A stretch of DNA of 52,758 bases from Bacillota bacterium (GCA_023453795.1 JAEXSP010000002.1:1-52758); one strand, 5' to 3'. Positions 42,059-51,981 are shown, counted from the first letter of the stretch. The notes: generated by a model from the sequence alone, not told the origin. Program-made: numbers and translations.

Positions 42059-45000
42059 ATGAGAAAAATAAACAGGATATTAGCAAAGATAATAATAGCC
42101 GTCTTCATGATGACGAGTGTGTTTGCACAATACGGAAGCGTGTTTGCAAAGGAAAAGGAAATTCAGAAACCAGGCAGAGATAAGACGGAGATAATAGTTA
42201 AGTACAAAAGCCAGGGCAAGGGAGATTCGGTAAGGCTCAAGGTGAAAAGCAAGCTGAAGCTTGGAAGGCTGGACCTTAAGAAAAAGCACGGCAGGACAAA
42301 CACAGAGCTTTTGGAAATAGGCGACAGCGACAGCATGGGAAAGACCCTGGACGAATTGAAGAAGGATCCTGACGTAGAATACGCTCAGCCGAACTACAAA
42401 ATATATGCGACTGCGGAGCCTTCGGACGAAAAATTCGGTGAGCAGTGGGGACTTTTAAATGAGGGGCAGAAGATATCAGGACAGCAGGGCAAAGAAGGAG
42501 TAGACATAAAAGCGGAGAACGCATGGGAAAGCACACAGGGAAAGCCTTCTGTGCTTGTAGGAATACTTGACACCGGCATAGACATCAGCCATAAGGATTT
42601 AAAAGGAAACATATTTACCAACACAAACGAAATACCGGGCAACGGAATAGACGATGACGGAAACGGATACATAGACGACATAAACGGCTGGAACTTTTCA
42701 GGTGATAACAGTACAGTATACAGCAATGCGACAGAGGACAAGCATGGAACCCATGTTGCCGGAATAGTGGCAGCAAGCACCAATTCAGAAGGCATAACCG
42801 GAGTAGCCCCTAAAGTAAGAATACTGCCGCTCAAATTCATCGGAGCAGACGGCGGATACACTTCCGATGCGATAGATGCAATAGAATACGCCGAAAAAAT
42901 GGGTGTAAGGATAATAAACTGCAGCTTCGGAGGCTCTGAATATAACCAGGCACTTAAAGACGAAATGTCTGACAGCAGCATATTGTTCATATGCGCAGCA
43001 GGAAACGACGGAAACGATGTAAAAACAACGCCGGTTTACCCTGCCTGCTTCGGACTGCCCAACGAAGTATCAGTCGCAGCAGCAGACAACAAGGGAAACC
43101 TTGCAGCATACTCAAACTACGGAACCGGAATTGACATTGCGGCGCCGGGAACAGGAATACTCAGTACACTGCCTGGCGACAACTACGGCTACCTGAGCGG
43201 CACCTCCATGGCAGCGCCGTTTGCAGCTGGAACCGCAGCCCTCATCCAGAGCACCGTATCGGATTTAACAGCAGCACAAATAGCAGCAAGACTAAAAAAA
43301 TGCGCAACACCCTTGGACGGCCTTAAAGGCAAGGTAGGATCAGGGGGCATGCTGAATGCATACAAAGCATTAATAAACTCGGTAGACGAACCGGACCCGC
43401 AAAAAGCAGCAACAACCCCAAAAACACAAACAACAGGCAAGGGCAGTATGGTAGTAACACTTGCAGCACCGGTAGCAGATAAGCTCAGAGAAGAAATACA
43501 CTTCGGTGAAGAAGGAGTAAACGTAGCAACCGGAAACTACTCCAAAAGCTGCACTGACATGACAGTAGCAGCACCCGGCTTCCAGGTGAACATCTCAAGA
43601 ACATACAACTCAAAGGACGACAGAACCGTATACACAATGGGAAAAGGCTGGACCTTCGGCTTTGAAGGCAGCCTGAAACAGGACACCACAAATACGAGCC
43701 AGTGGGTGGCAAAGCTTCCGAACGGAGCAGCACAGGTATTCGTACTGGGCAGTGATGGCAAATACACAGCAAACGACTCACACTCCACACTAGTCAAGCA
43801 AACAGACGGAAGCCATATACTAACAACAAAAGACCAGTATACCTACGGCTTTGCATCAACAGGATATCTGGCATGGATGAAGGACAGGAACGGAAACAAA
43901 GTAACAATACAGGCGGATTCAGCAGGGAAGATCCAGAAAATATCGGACAGTGCAGGACGGAACTATACCGTAGCATATGGAACAAACGGATACATCAGTA
44001 CCGTAACAGACCCGATAGGAAGAAAGATACAATATATATATGACTCAAACAACATGCTTTATCAGGTTATTGACCCAAACAACAATACAATAGCAACATA
44101 CCTGTATGACTCAGGCTATTTGACGACAGTCAAAGATGCCTATACAACAACAACGGAAACAATAACATACGATCCAACCACTCATAAAGTTATGACCTAC
44201 AAGGATGTGAACCGCAAGACCGACACATATACCTATGACACTACAGCAAAACTTACAACCATAACAGATCAGAACAACAGGGTGATAAAAAAGTGGTACG
44301 ATGATGCAATGTATGTCACAAAATCCCAGGACCCCGAAGGAAAGACCTCATCGGTGATATATTATGCAGATGCCAATGGGTTCAACAAATATGGCGAGGA
44401 AAAGAGCTTTACAGACAGGAACGGAAACACGACAACCTACGTAAGAGACGCCAACGGCAATATAACCGAGACGGACAATCCTGACGGCAGCATTAGTTAC
44501 TGCGCCTATGACGACAAAAACAACCTCATAAAAGAAGTTGATGAGACAGGCAAAACCACATACTATGTCTATGACCAGAACAAGATAAACCTTTTAAAGA
44601 AGGTGCAGCCCTTAAACGGAACAGACATATACACCGACACCTCCAACCAGTCGAAATTTGCAATAACCACATACAAGTACTATACGGACTCGGAAGCAGC
44701 AAAACTGGGTTACAAGGCGAAGGGACTCATGAAGTCCGAGACAGATCCCGAAGGCAATACAACAACCTATGAATATGACGCATACGGAAACAAAACAAAA
44801 ATAACGTACGCAGACGGCAATGAAACCACAAACAGCTGCAATATGATAGGATGGCTGAACTACACCATCACCCCCGAAGGCTCTAAAACAGACTACTACT
44901 ACGACAACAACGGCAGGAACACAAAGACCGTCCAGGACGGGGGAGAAACCACAATCACCGTTTATGACGCCATGGGAAGGACGATCCAGCAGGTATTGCC

Positions 45001-48000
45001 GAACCAGTACAAAATATCGCAGTTAGATACTGCATCAGGCCTGTACAAATATATCTCAGGGAAAAATGCCGGAAACCCTGCGGGAACAAACTACAAATAT
45101 GACAACACAAAAGTAAAGCTCGAAAGCGTAACAGACGCCGAAGGCAGCAAAACAAGCTACACCTACGAAGACATATATGGAAACGTAACAACAGAAACAA
45201 AGCCTAACGGATCAATATACCTATACGAATATGACCTGATGAACCGGCAGACCAAGGTATCCTTCCAGGAGTATTCAAGCTCAGTACCGTATATACTGGG
45301 AACCAGTGGCTATGATGTCCTTTCAGACGGAAGAAGCACCAAAACGGAAACCAAATACCTGAACGACACCGACACCGCAGTTGTAGTTGACACCTACGAC
45401 TATGCAGACAAGCTATTAGAACATCAGAACCCGGACGGAACAAGCACAAAAACAACATACTATGCCAACGGAACAGTAGCGTCAATCCAGAATGCCAATG
45501 GGGGTACAACATACTATAGCTACGACGGCCTGAACAGACTGTCTGAAACATGGACTTCCGTAAGCCAGGGACTTTACACCTACTCAGCAGTCACTTACTA
45601 CAGGAATGGATGGAAGAAGCAGGAGAAAGTCGGCAAGGACAAGCTTGAACTCTTCAATACCCCTGTAGCGGACAGGACGATAGTAAAAACATACACGTAC
45701 TTCCCTGACGGACAAATAAAAACCGCAGTAGATACATCAGGAGCAAAAAAGACCTTTGAATACAACAGGGATGGGTACATGACCTGTGAAAACACCTATA
45801 CAACAGCAAGCACCTGCAACACAGCAGAATATGAAAACAACCACCTAGGCAAACCCGTTGCAAAGAAAATGCACGTCCGGGCCGGAGACCTGTACGGAAA
45901 CGATATCAACAGCACCAGAGACACCATACTGACCAGCAAATATGAATATGACAGCAACGGCAACCTCATAAGCAGGACAGACCCTGACGGAGTAAAGACA
46001 ACCTATACCTACGACAATCTCGACAGGAAGACAGGAGAAGCAACACAAGGAACAGATGAGAACGGACTGCCATGCACCATAAACACAGCCGTAACCTATG
46101 ACTGGCAGGACAAAGTCCTTACCAGTACAGACGCAAAAGGAAACACAACGAGAAATCAATATAACGCAAGAGGCTTCCTTGTAAAAGTAACCAATGCAAA
46201 ACAGGGAGTAACACTCTATGACTATGACCGTGCAGGAAGAAAAACAGCAGAAGTGAGCCCTAACAACTATGACACTGGCAAGACCCTTGACCAGATGGAC
46301 AGGACTGTATACAGCTATGACAACATGGACAGAGTCAAAACAAAAACAGAGATATTCCACAAGCAGAATTACACCCCCGGAACAGGAACATGGAGCAACT
46401 CACTTGAAACAGCAGTCGTAAAAGCATACAAATATGATGCCAACGGAAACGTCATCAAAGAGCTTTCAGGCGAGGGCTACAAATTCGGAGTCGGAACGGA
46501 CGAGGACTCGAAGATAGACTCAGGCTACGGGACAGAATACCGCTATGACCTCCAGAACAAGCTGATCTGGAAACGTGACGCCGCATCAAAAGAAAGGAAT
46601 CTTTCCTTTACAGTCCAGTACGAATACGACGGCGCAGGAAGGAAGATATCCGAAACAAGAGCAGACGGCTCCGCAGCCTCCTACTACTACAACGACGCAG
46701 GAAAGCTGGTAGCACAGACAGTAAGGAAGAATTCAGCAAGCCCCGAGCAGACAGTCAAGTCGGCTGAATATGACTTCGTTGGAAACATGGTCTCATCAAC
46801 CGACGGAAACGGAAACACAACCAAATTTGAATACAACGCACTTGGAGAAACAAGAAAAACAATATATCCGGGGGACTCAACCATACCGGGCAACACCATA
46901 ACCTGCCAGTACGATGTAATGGGCAGACTTGCAAAACAGCAGGACTCCGATGGAACAGTCAGCCTCTTCACCTACGACCATCAAGGGAACGAACTGAGCA
47001 GCACAGAGCAGGACATAATCGGGAAAAATACAATAACTACTACAACAAGATATGACAAAAACGGCAACAAGAGATACGAAACAGACGGCAGCGGAAACGT
47101 CAAGCAGTATGTCTACGATGAACTTGACAGACTTACCGACACCATAGTAAAAGTTACCGTTGGCGGAACAAAAACCACTCAAACAACAACCTGCACATAT
47201 GACGCAAACGGAAACAAGACAAGCATAAAGGACTGGAGAGGGAACATAGCATATAACAGGTATGACACGCTGGGCAGGCTCTATGAAAAGACAGACAAAT
47301 CATATGGCGGAACAAACAGCAAAGCCATACAAAAGCTTGAGTACAATGCTGACGGAGCACAAATCAGATCCTATGATGCCTTGAATTACAAGACGGAGTT
47401 CGAGTACGACAAAAACGGCCGACTCATCACAACAACCGATCCTGAAGGCCATGAAACAGCACAGAGCTACGACAGCTGCGGAAGAACATCCTCCAAGACC
47501 GATGGAAACGGCAACACGACAAAATATGAATATGACCAGTTTGACAGGCTGGTATGCGTAACAAACGCAAAAGGTGAGGAGACAAGCTATACCTATGACC
47601 TCTGCGGCAACAAGCTCACGCAGACAGACGGAAACGGAAACACAACGGTATATGAATACAACGTAATGAACCAGCTTGCAAAGAAGATAGATGCAGGCGG
47701 AAGAACCGGCTCAGAAGACAGCTATACCTATGTAAGCTCTAAAATTGAAAGCTACATGTACAATGCCGACGGCGATATGTCAGCCAAGCTTGACAGGAAC
47801 GGAAAAAAGACCGTCTATACCTACGACATACACGGAAGACTGCTGAAACAATCAACCGAAGAAAGCAGCATAAGCTACACCTACGACAACCTAGGAAACC
47901 AGCTTACCATAACCGACTCCACAGGCATAACCACAAGGACATACGACGAACTGGGAAGAACAGTAACAAAAACAGTCCCGGGCATCGGTACAAACAAGTA

Positions 48001-48700
48001 CCGGTATGACATGAATCCGACTGATGGTAAATATTTCGAGGTCACAACAGACGTAAAAGGGAACATAACAACAAAGACATATAACTCCAATGACAGGCTT
48101 GTCAAGGTCAGCACCGAAACACAAACGACAACATACGATTACTATGACAACGGAAGCAGGTCGAAGGTCGCTTACTCAACCACATCAGCAGCAATAGCAA
48201 CAGAAGAATACACATACAACAAGGATGGCCAGCTGAGCACACTGACAAACAAAAAGGGAACAACAGTCATGGACACATATACATATCAGTATGATGCTGC
48301 CCATAACCAGACTTCCAAAACAGAAACCGTAAACGGCACAGCAAAGGGAACGACAAGCTATATATATGACGAACTCAACAGGCTTCAGAAAGTAACAGAC
48401 CCAGGAGGGAAAACAACAGAATACACCTTCGACGCTGCAGGCAACAGGACAACAGAGACAGTCGCAGAGACAGGAAACACCGCAGTCAGTATGTATCAAT
48501 ACAATGAGCAGAACAGGCTGCTGCACATAATGAAGAAGAACAGCGACGGCTCAACTGAAACAACAAACTATACCTACGACAACAACGGCAACATGACCTA
48601 CAGAACAGTAAACATGGCAGAAAAGATAAACCCGGTTAATCCGCCCAAGCCGAAATTCGGAATGATCGTACAGGGGACAGGGAACAAGCAATCCAAATGA
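42059..48700 (+). CDS. Secreted subtilase fused to RHS repeats (N-terminal, frame-broken part)
   Basis: The frame has 2213 residues. A signal peptide covers about 1-30. An I9-like propeptide segment spans 43-113. The S8 protease domain spans about 148-440, with Asp171 (ILDTGID), His229 (HGTHVAG), oxyanion Asn316 (AAGNDG) and Ser383 (GTSMAAP), so it looks active. A linker leads to a DUF6531-like region (about 478-560) and then dozens of YD/RHS repeats to the end. The frame stops at 48,700 in the middle of the RHS core, while homology continues one frame over at 48,675. Removing one G from the GGGG at 48,673-48,676 restores one protein of about 2,770 residues. RHS shells encapsulate toxin tips; here a protease leads the same chain. 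Confidence 0.88.
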   Translation: MRKINRILAKIIIAVFMMTSVFAQYGSVFAKEKEIQKPGRDKTEIIVKYKSQGKGDSVRLKVKSKLKLGRLDLKKKHGRTNTELLEIGDSDSMGKTLDELKKDPDVEYAQPNYKIYATAEPSDEKFGEQWGLLNEGQKISGQQGKEGVDIKAENAWESTQGKPSVLVGILDTGIDISHKDLKGNIFTNTNEIPGNGIDDDGNGYIDDINGWNFSGDNSTVYSNATEDKHGTHVAGIVAASTNSEGITGVAPKVRILPLKFIGADGGYTSDAIDAIEYAEKMGVRIINCSFGGSEYNQALKDEMSDSSILFICAAGNDGNDVKTTPVYPACFGLPNEVSVAAADNKGNLAAYSNYGTGIDIAAPGTGILSTLPGDNYGYLSGTSMAAPFAAGTAALIQSTVSDLTAAQIAARLKKCATPLDGLKGKVGSGGMLNAYKALINSVDEPDPQKAATTPKTQTTGKGSMVVTLAAPVADKLREEIHFGEEGVNVATGNYSKSCTDMTVAAPGFQVNISRTYNSKDDRTVYTMGKGWTFGFEGSLKQDTTNTSQWVAKLPNGAAQVFVLGSDGKYTANDSHSTLVKQTDGSHILTTKDQYTYGFASTGYLAWMKDRNGNKVTIQADSAGKIQKISDSAGRNYTVAYGTNGYISTVTDPIGRKIQYIYDSNNMLYQVIDPNNNTIATYLYDSGYLTTVKDAYTTTTETITYDPTTHKVMTYKDVNRKTDTYTYDTTAKLTTITDQNNRVIKKWYDDAMYVTKSQDPEGKTSSVIYYADANGFNKYGEEKSFTDRNGNTTTYVRDANGNITETDNPDGSISYCAYDDKNNLIKEVDETGKTTYYVYDQNKINLLKKVQPLNGTDIYTDTSNQSKFAITTYKYYTDSEAAKLGYKAKGLMKSETDPEGNTTTYEYDAYGNKTKITYADGNETTNSCNMIGWLNYTITPEGSKTDYYYDNNGRNTKTVQDGGETTITVYDAMGRTIQQVLPNQYKISQLDTASGLYKYISGKNAGNPAGTNYKYDNTKVKLESVTDAEGSKTSYTYEDIYGNVTTETKPNGSIYLYEYDLMNRQTKVSFQEYSSSVPYILGTSGYDVLSDGRSTKTETKYLNDTDTAVVVDTYDYADKLLEHQNPDGTSTKTTYYANGTVASIQNANGGTTYYSYDGLNRLSETWTSVSQGLYTYSAVTYYRNGWKKQEKVGKDKLELFNTPVADRTIVKTYTYFPDGQIKTAVDTSGAKKTFEYNRDGYMTCENTYTTASTCNTAEYENNHLGKPVAKKMHVRAGDLYGNDINSTRDTILTSKYEYDSNGNLISRTDPDGVKTTYTYDNLDRKTGEATQGTDENGLPCTINTAVTYDWQDKVLTSTDAKGNTTRNQYNARGFLVKVTNAKQGVTLYDYDRAGRKTAEVSPNNYDTGKTLDQMDRTVYSYDNMDRVKTKTEIFHKQNYTPGTGTWSNSLETAVVKAYKYDANGNVIKELSGEGYKFGVGTDEDSKIDSGYGTEYRYDLQNKLIWKRDAASKERNLSFTVQYEYDGAGRKISETRADGSAASYYYNDAGKLVAQTVRKNSASPEQTVKSAEYDFVGNMVSSTDGNGNTTKFEYNALGETRKTIYPGDSTIPGNTITCQYDVMGRLAKQQDSDGTVSLFTYDHQGNELSSTEQDIIGKNTITTTTRYDKNGNKRYETDGSGNVKQYVYDELDRLTDTIVKVTVGGTKTTQTTTCTYDANGNKTSIKDWRGNIAYNRYDTLGRLYEKTDKSYGGTNSKAIQKLEYNADGAQIRSYDALNYKTEFEYDKNGRLITTTDPEGHETAQSYDSCGRTSSKTDGNGNTTKYEYDQFDRLVCVTNAKGEETSYTYDLCGNKLTQTDGNGNTTVYEYNVMNQLAKKIDAGGRTGSEDSYTYVSSKIESYMYNADGDMSAKLDRNGKKTVYTYDIHGRLLKQSTEESSISYTYDNLGNQLTITDSTGITTRTYDELGRTVTKTVPGIGTNKYRYDMNPTDGKYFEVTTDVKGNITTKTYNSNDRLVKVSTETQTTTYDYYDNGSRSKVAYSTTSAAIATEEYTYNKDGQLSTLTNKKGTTVMDTYTYQYDAAHNQTSKTETVNGTAKGTTSYIYDELNRLQKVTDPGGKTTEYTFDAAGNRTTETVAETGNTAVSMYQYNEQNRLLHIMKKNSDGSTETTNYTYDNNGNMTYRTVNMAEKINPVNPPKPKFGMIVQGTGNKQSK

Positions 48701-48761
48701 CCAGGACCTTCAGAAGATAGCCAACAACACCGTAAGCTACGAGTATGATGACTGGAACCAG

Positions 48762-50360
48762 ATGATCAAAGCAACAACCGGTTCAACAGCAGAACTCTGC
48801 AAGTACAACGGTGAGGGCTACAGAGTAGAAAAGACCACCAACGGACAAGTAACAAAATATCTCTACGAAGCGGATAAGGTGGTATTGGAGCTTGATGTAA
48901 GCAACAAGCAGACAGCAAGAAACGTATACGGAACGAACCTTGTTTCAAGAACATCAGGTGCAGACACCATGTATTTCATGTATAATGGACATGCAGACGT
49001 AACAGCGCTGATCAAACAAGACGGCACAATCGTAGCAAGCTACTACTATGACGCATTCGGTACACCTACAGCAACAAATGAAACCGGAGTAAAAAATCCG
49101 TACAGGTATGCAGGATATCAGTATGATTCCGAGACTGGGTTGTATTATTTGAATGCAAGGATGTATGACAGTACGATAGCAAGGTTCTTACAGGAGGATA
49201 CATATACCGGGGATGCAAGTGACCCATTGAGCTTGAATTTGTATACATATTGTCATAATGAACCGATAATGTTTTGGGATCCAACTGGGCATATGGATAT
49301 GGCCGCATTTTTCTCTAGCATTAATATAACAGATCCTAATGCAAAGGCACAAATTTTAGGATGTTTAGCAGCTACAGGGCAAAATTTAAGTGGTTCGACA
49401 ATACAATTAACAGGTAACGGTAAGAGTCAAAGTGTTTCTAGCGTAGTTTTACCTAATGGAGTTAATGCATATGTAGGTAGTGGAGTTAGTATTGGCAAAA
49501 TGACTACAACTGCTGGAAGTAGTAATATTATAGACGTTTCTGATTCAAGTGGAAAAGTTAAGGCTGGTTCAATTGGAACTCTAGTTATAGGGGGAGGTTC
49601 GTCCGCCACAGTTATAAATAATGGTAAGATAGGTTACCTAGAGACTGGAGAGGGGTCTACTACAAAGATAAATAATAATTGCAACATTATGGTTATATCT
49701 ACAGGTGAAAAAAGCAAGACTACTATAGATAATAACAAAACAATAGGCAAAATTGAGCTAGGTAAAAAAAGCACATGCGATATTAATACTGTGAAAGGCA
49801 GCGAGATAAGATCTGTTGATACAACCAAGGGAAGTGGTACAATCAAAGGAACTGGAGTAATTTATGAAAGCATTTTAATTCCTGGAAAAACAATAATAAG
49901 TACTAATGGTGGTACTTTACTAGTTACTGAAATAAGTAGTAAATTGTATGGACCGACTAGTTTTACCTTTTTGAATAAAATTCAATATTTAATATTACAT
50001 GAAGCGATGACAAGAACCGACCCAAAGGCTTTTTTAAAGGACATAGAAAAAATGGCTAGAGATAATGTTGGTATACCAGTAGCTCTAACAGCATTGGGTA
50101 TAACTGAGTTGCCAGAAGCAATCACAATTGGTATATTAATATCAGCAGTAGACTATTTAACTACAAATACTGAAAGAATTTTATTTGAAAAAGCATATCA
50201 AAAATCTGGAGAAAAAGGTGTAATGATTATGCATTGGTGTAATTTAGATACAAGAATGGGGGTTTTAGGAAATGAAGATTATTATAGGCCATGGGATGGA
50301 AAGACTATAAAAATTCCTAAAAATTATGGAATCAAAGAAGCAGTATTCTTTAAACGATAA
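48762..50360 (+). pseudogene. RHS core end and toxin-like C-terminal tail (continuation of the preceding gene)
   Basis: The frame has 532 residues from the first ATG, but the RHS-like sequence in this frame begins by 48,675 and the ATG has no ribosome site. It should therefore be read as the 3' part of the subtilase-RHS gene, separated by a one-base frameshift. Residues to about 175 hold the RHS core end: SETGLYYLNARMYDSTIARF, DPLSLNLYTYC and the DPTGH motif. After this the DNA turns AT-rich. Residues about 240-350 carry short repeats of roughly 19 residues (INNG, TGEGSTTKINNN, TIDNNK) suggestive of a beta-solenoid spacer. The last 160 residues, with a hydrophobic stretch near 430-460, are an unrecognised candidate toxin domain. 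If the frameshift is a sequencing error this is simply the C-terminus. Confidence 0.8.
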
Positions 50361-50391
50361 ACTTGAAAAAATAATAGTGGAGGTGTAAATT

Positions 50392-50607
50392 TTGAAAAAA
50401 TGGAAAATAGTTAATTTAATTTTTAATATAATATCGTTATTTGTAATTGGATTGATACCAATAATAATTGTAGATGGTTATTTAGGAATTCATTTACAAC
50501 TAGATAAATCAGTTACATTTCCAGTTTTATTTTCGTTTTATCTGTTTGCTATATTAATCTTATTATGCACATACATATCAAAATTAATAAAGAAAAAAAT
50601 TGATTAG
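50392..50607 (+). CDS. Small two-helix membrane protein, candidate immunity protein
   Basis: The protein has 71 residues from a TTG at 50392, chosen because GGAGGTG lies seven bases upstream. Membrane helices lie at about 8-29 and 44-63, with a short outside loop. It starts 31 bp after the toxin-like tail and shares its AT-rich make-up. In polymorphic toxin loci this position is normally taken by the immunity gene, so that role is inferred from position only. A terminator follows. Confidence 0.65.
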   Translation: MKKWKIVNLIFNIISLFVIGLIPIIIVDGYLGIHLQLDKSVTFPVLFSFYLFAILILLCTYISKLIKKKID

Positions 50608-50632
50608 TGATAAGTTTTATAATAATTTAATG

Positions 50633-50688
50633 AAGAACCTTGATAGAATGTAATATATACCTTTACTTCTATTAAGGTTCTTGTTTTG
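50633..50688 (+). terminator. Terminator after the candidate immunity gene
   Basis: AAGAACCTT pairs with AAGGTTCTT, with an inner ATAGAA/TTCTAT stem, followed by GTTTT. Between it and 50,890 no gene was seen; about 50,730-50,755 an AAGGGGACGG motif and GACTGTGTGAAAACT resemble ends of transposable elements. Confidence 0.7.
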
Positions 50689-50889
50689 AGGCTTCCCCGC
50701 CCAGATTGACCAAGGAGAAGAAGCAAGGGGACGGCAGACTGTGTGAAAACTATCAACCCCAAAAGTGCTTGAAACCCTTTAAACTTAAAGATTTGGAGTA
50801 CCTTTTATATTGAATATGGTATAATTTAGCTATACAATAGATACGTGAAGTGCCCGCTATAACCATATATAGATATGGATAGGAATTGA

Positions 50890-51064
50890 TTAAAAGGTTT
50901 GTATTGCTTATATTCAATGGATATAGCTAGAAATCATGGGGTTAATGCTGATACATATATACTGCACATGGTTGGTCAGGCAATGAAAACATTAATACAA
51001 AAATAGTACCCGTTTTAGGTGATAAATCAAAAATAAGAAAAACATATTATAAGTATTTAAAGTA
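50890..51064 (+). pseudogene. Remnant of an alternative toxin C-terminal tail
   Basis: Two adjoining frames read MDIARNHGVNADTY and then TAHGWSGNENINTKIVPV, ending YYKYLK and a stop at 51064. The frames join by one base change near 50,958. There is no start codon, ribosome site or RHS core, and a two-helix membrane-protein remnant follows as an immunity gene would. It looks like a displaced toxin tip left after replacement. The toxin type is not recognised. Confidence 0.5.
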
Positions 51065-51081
51065 AATGTAGGAGGGGTAAG

Positions 51082-51358
51082 GTGAATAAAAAAAATGCTG
51101 GTATTTAATATTGCTTTAATGATAGCATTATTATCAGCAAGTATCTCAGTATTCATGAAGATAAAGAGTTCTATAGTCTATTTGACTATGACTCAAACCA
51201 TAAAAAGTGTAAAAATTGATTTTTTGAAATAACTCTATGTTCTAATAGTAAAGAAAAGAGTGTTCTAAACATACCGCTGTTTTTAGGTTTAGTTGGACTA
51301 GCATATAATATCTATTTTTTTATTAGATATAATAGAAAGGACAATGGAGGCCAGTAAA
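51082..51358 (+). pseudogene. Broken two-helix membrane protein, former immunity gene
   Basis: A GTG at 51082 has GGAGGGG upstream. The frame fails after eight codons because of an A8 run (51088-51095); with seven A it reads MLVFNIALMIALLSASISVF, a membrane helix. A second break lies in a T-run near 51,220, after which the frame gives IPLFLGLVGLAYNIYFFIRY, a second helix, to the TAA at 51358. Both breaks are single-base changes in homopolymers, so either decay or sequencing error is possible. The layout repeats that of the intact 71-residue gene upstream. Confidence 0.6.
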
Positions 51359-51370
51359 AAGTAGTGCATA

Positions 51371-51457
51371 AGAAGAGACGAGATATTAATGAAAATAAAA
51401 CAAATTGAAGGGTTAACCCAAAGGCAAGCAGCAAGGTTTTTGGGCATTTCATCCATA
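51371..51457 (+). pseudogene. C-terminal remnant of an IS200-like/REP-associated transposase
   Basis: The frame reads RRDEILMKIKQIEGLTQRQ and then AARFLGIS, the helix-turn-helix-like C-terminal segment found in REP-associated (Y1-type) transposases of Firmicutes. Everything upstream is missing. The frame continues without a stop into the membrane protein at 51,458, so the open frame from 51,389 is a chance or captured fusion. Confidence 0.55.
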
Positions 51458-51901
51458 ATGATAAATTCGTATACTGTATACAAAAAATTTATAATTTTTT
51501 CATTAGTATTTGCCACAGTGCTAATGCTTTGTAAGTATCTAATTAAAGGATGGGATTTATTTACGGTATCTGTTGGTTTTTTGCTTTATGTATTTATTGG
51601 ATTGGTTACATTTAATCAGTATAAAATTGAAATTTGTAATGATAGGCTAATATTTTACAAACTTTTCAAAAAACCAATAAGCATAATCGGAAAAGAAATT
51701 ACTGAAATATGCATTGAAAAAATTGATGTTCCAAATAGATTTACTGGACAGGTAAGAGATTTGGTTATCCATAATAATAAAGAGGTATATAAAATTAATA
51801 TACGCCAACTAGAAAATGATGAGTTTTATTTGGACATGCTAGATTTTACTCAAAGAAATAATATTCTTAATTATAACCGAAAAAATGTGTCTATGGATTA
51901 A
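51458..51901 (+). CDS. Membrane protein with PH-like C-terminal domain
   Basis: The protein has 147 residues from the ATG at 51458 (170 if the transposase remnant at 51,389 is included). Two membrane helices (about 10-29 and 38-55) are followed by a beta-rich cytoplasmic domain: IEICNDRLIFYKLF, then a long strand-rich part, like bacterial PH domains. No ribosome site is seen before the ATG, which leaves the start open; translation from the remnant start is possible. It could be another immunity-type gene of this locus, but nothing proves it. Confidence 0.55.
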   Translation: MINSYTVYKKFIIFSLVFATVLMLCKYLIKGWDLFTVSVGFLLYVFIGLVTFNQYKIEICNDRLIFYKLFKKPISIIGKEITEICIEKIDVPNRFTGQVRDLVIHNNKEVYKINIRQLENDEFYLDMLDFTQRNNILNYNRKNVSMD

Positions 51902-51981
51902 TGATGGATTAAAGTTGAATTTAAAATAGAATTATCTTATATTAAAAATAGAATTTAAAAAGATGGGGAAGTTAAAGATTA

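Noticed and set aside
42080..48526. Many minus-strand open frames across the RHS gene
   Set aside because: They shadow the repetitive YD coding pattern, are Cys- and Leu-rich, and lack ribosome sites.
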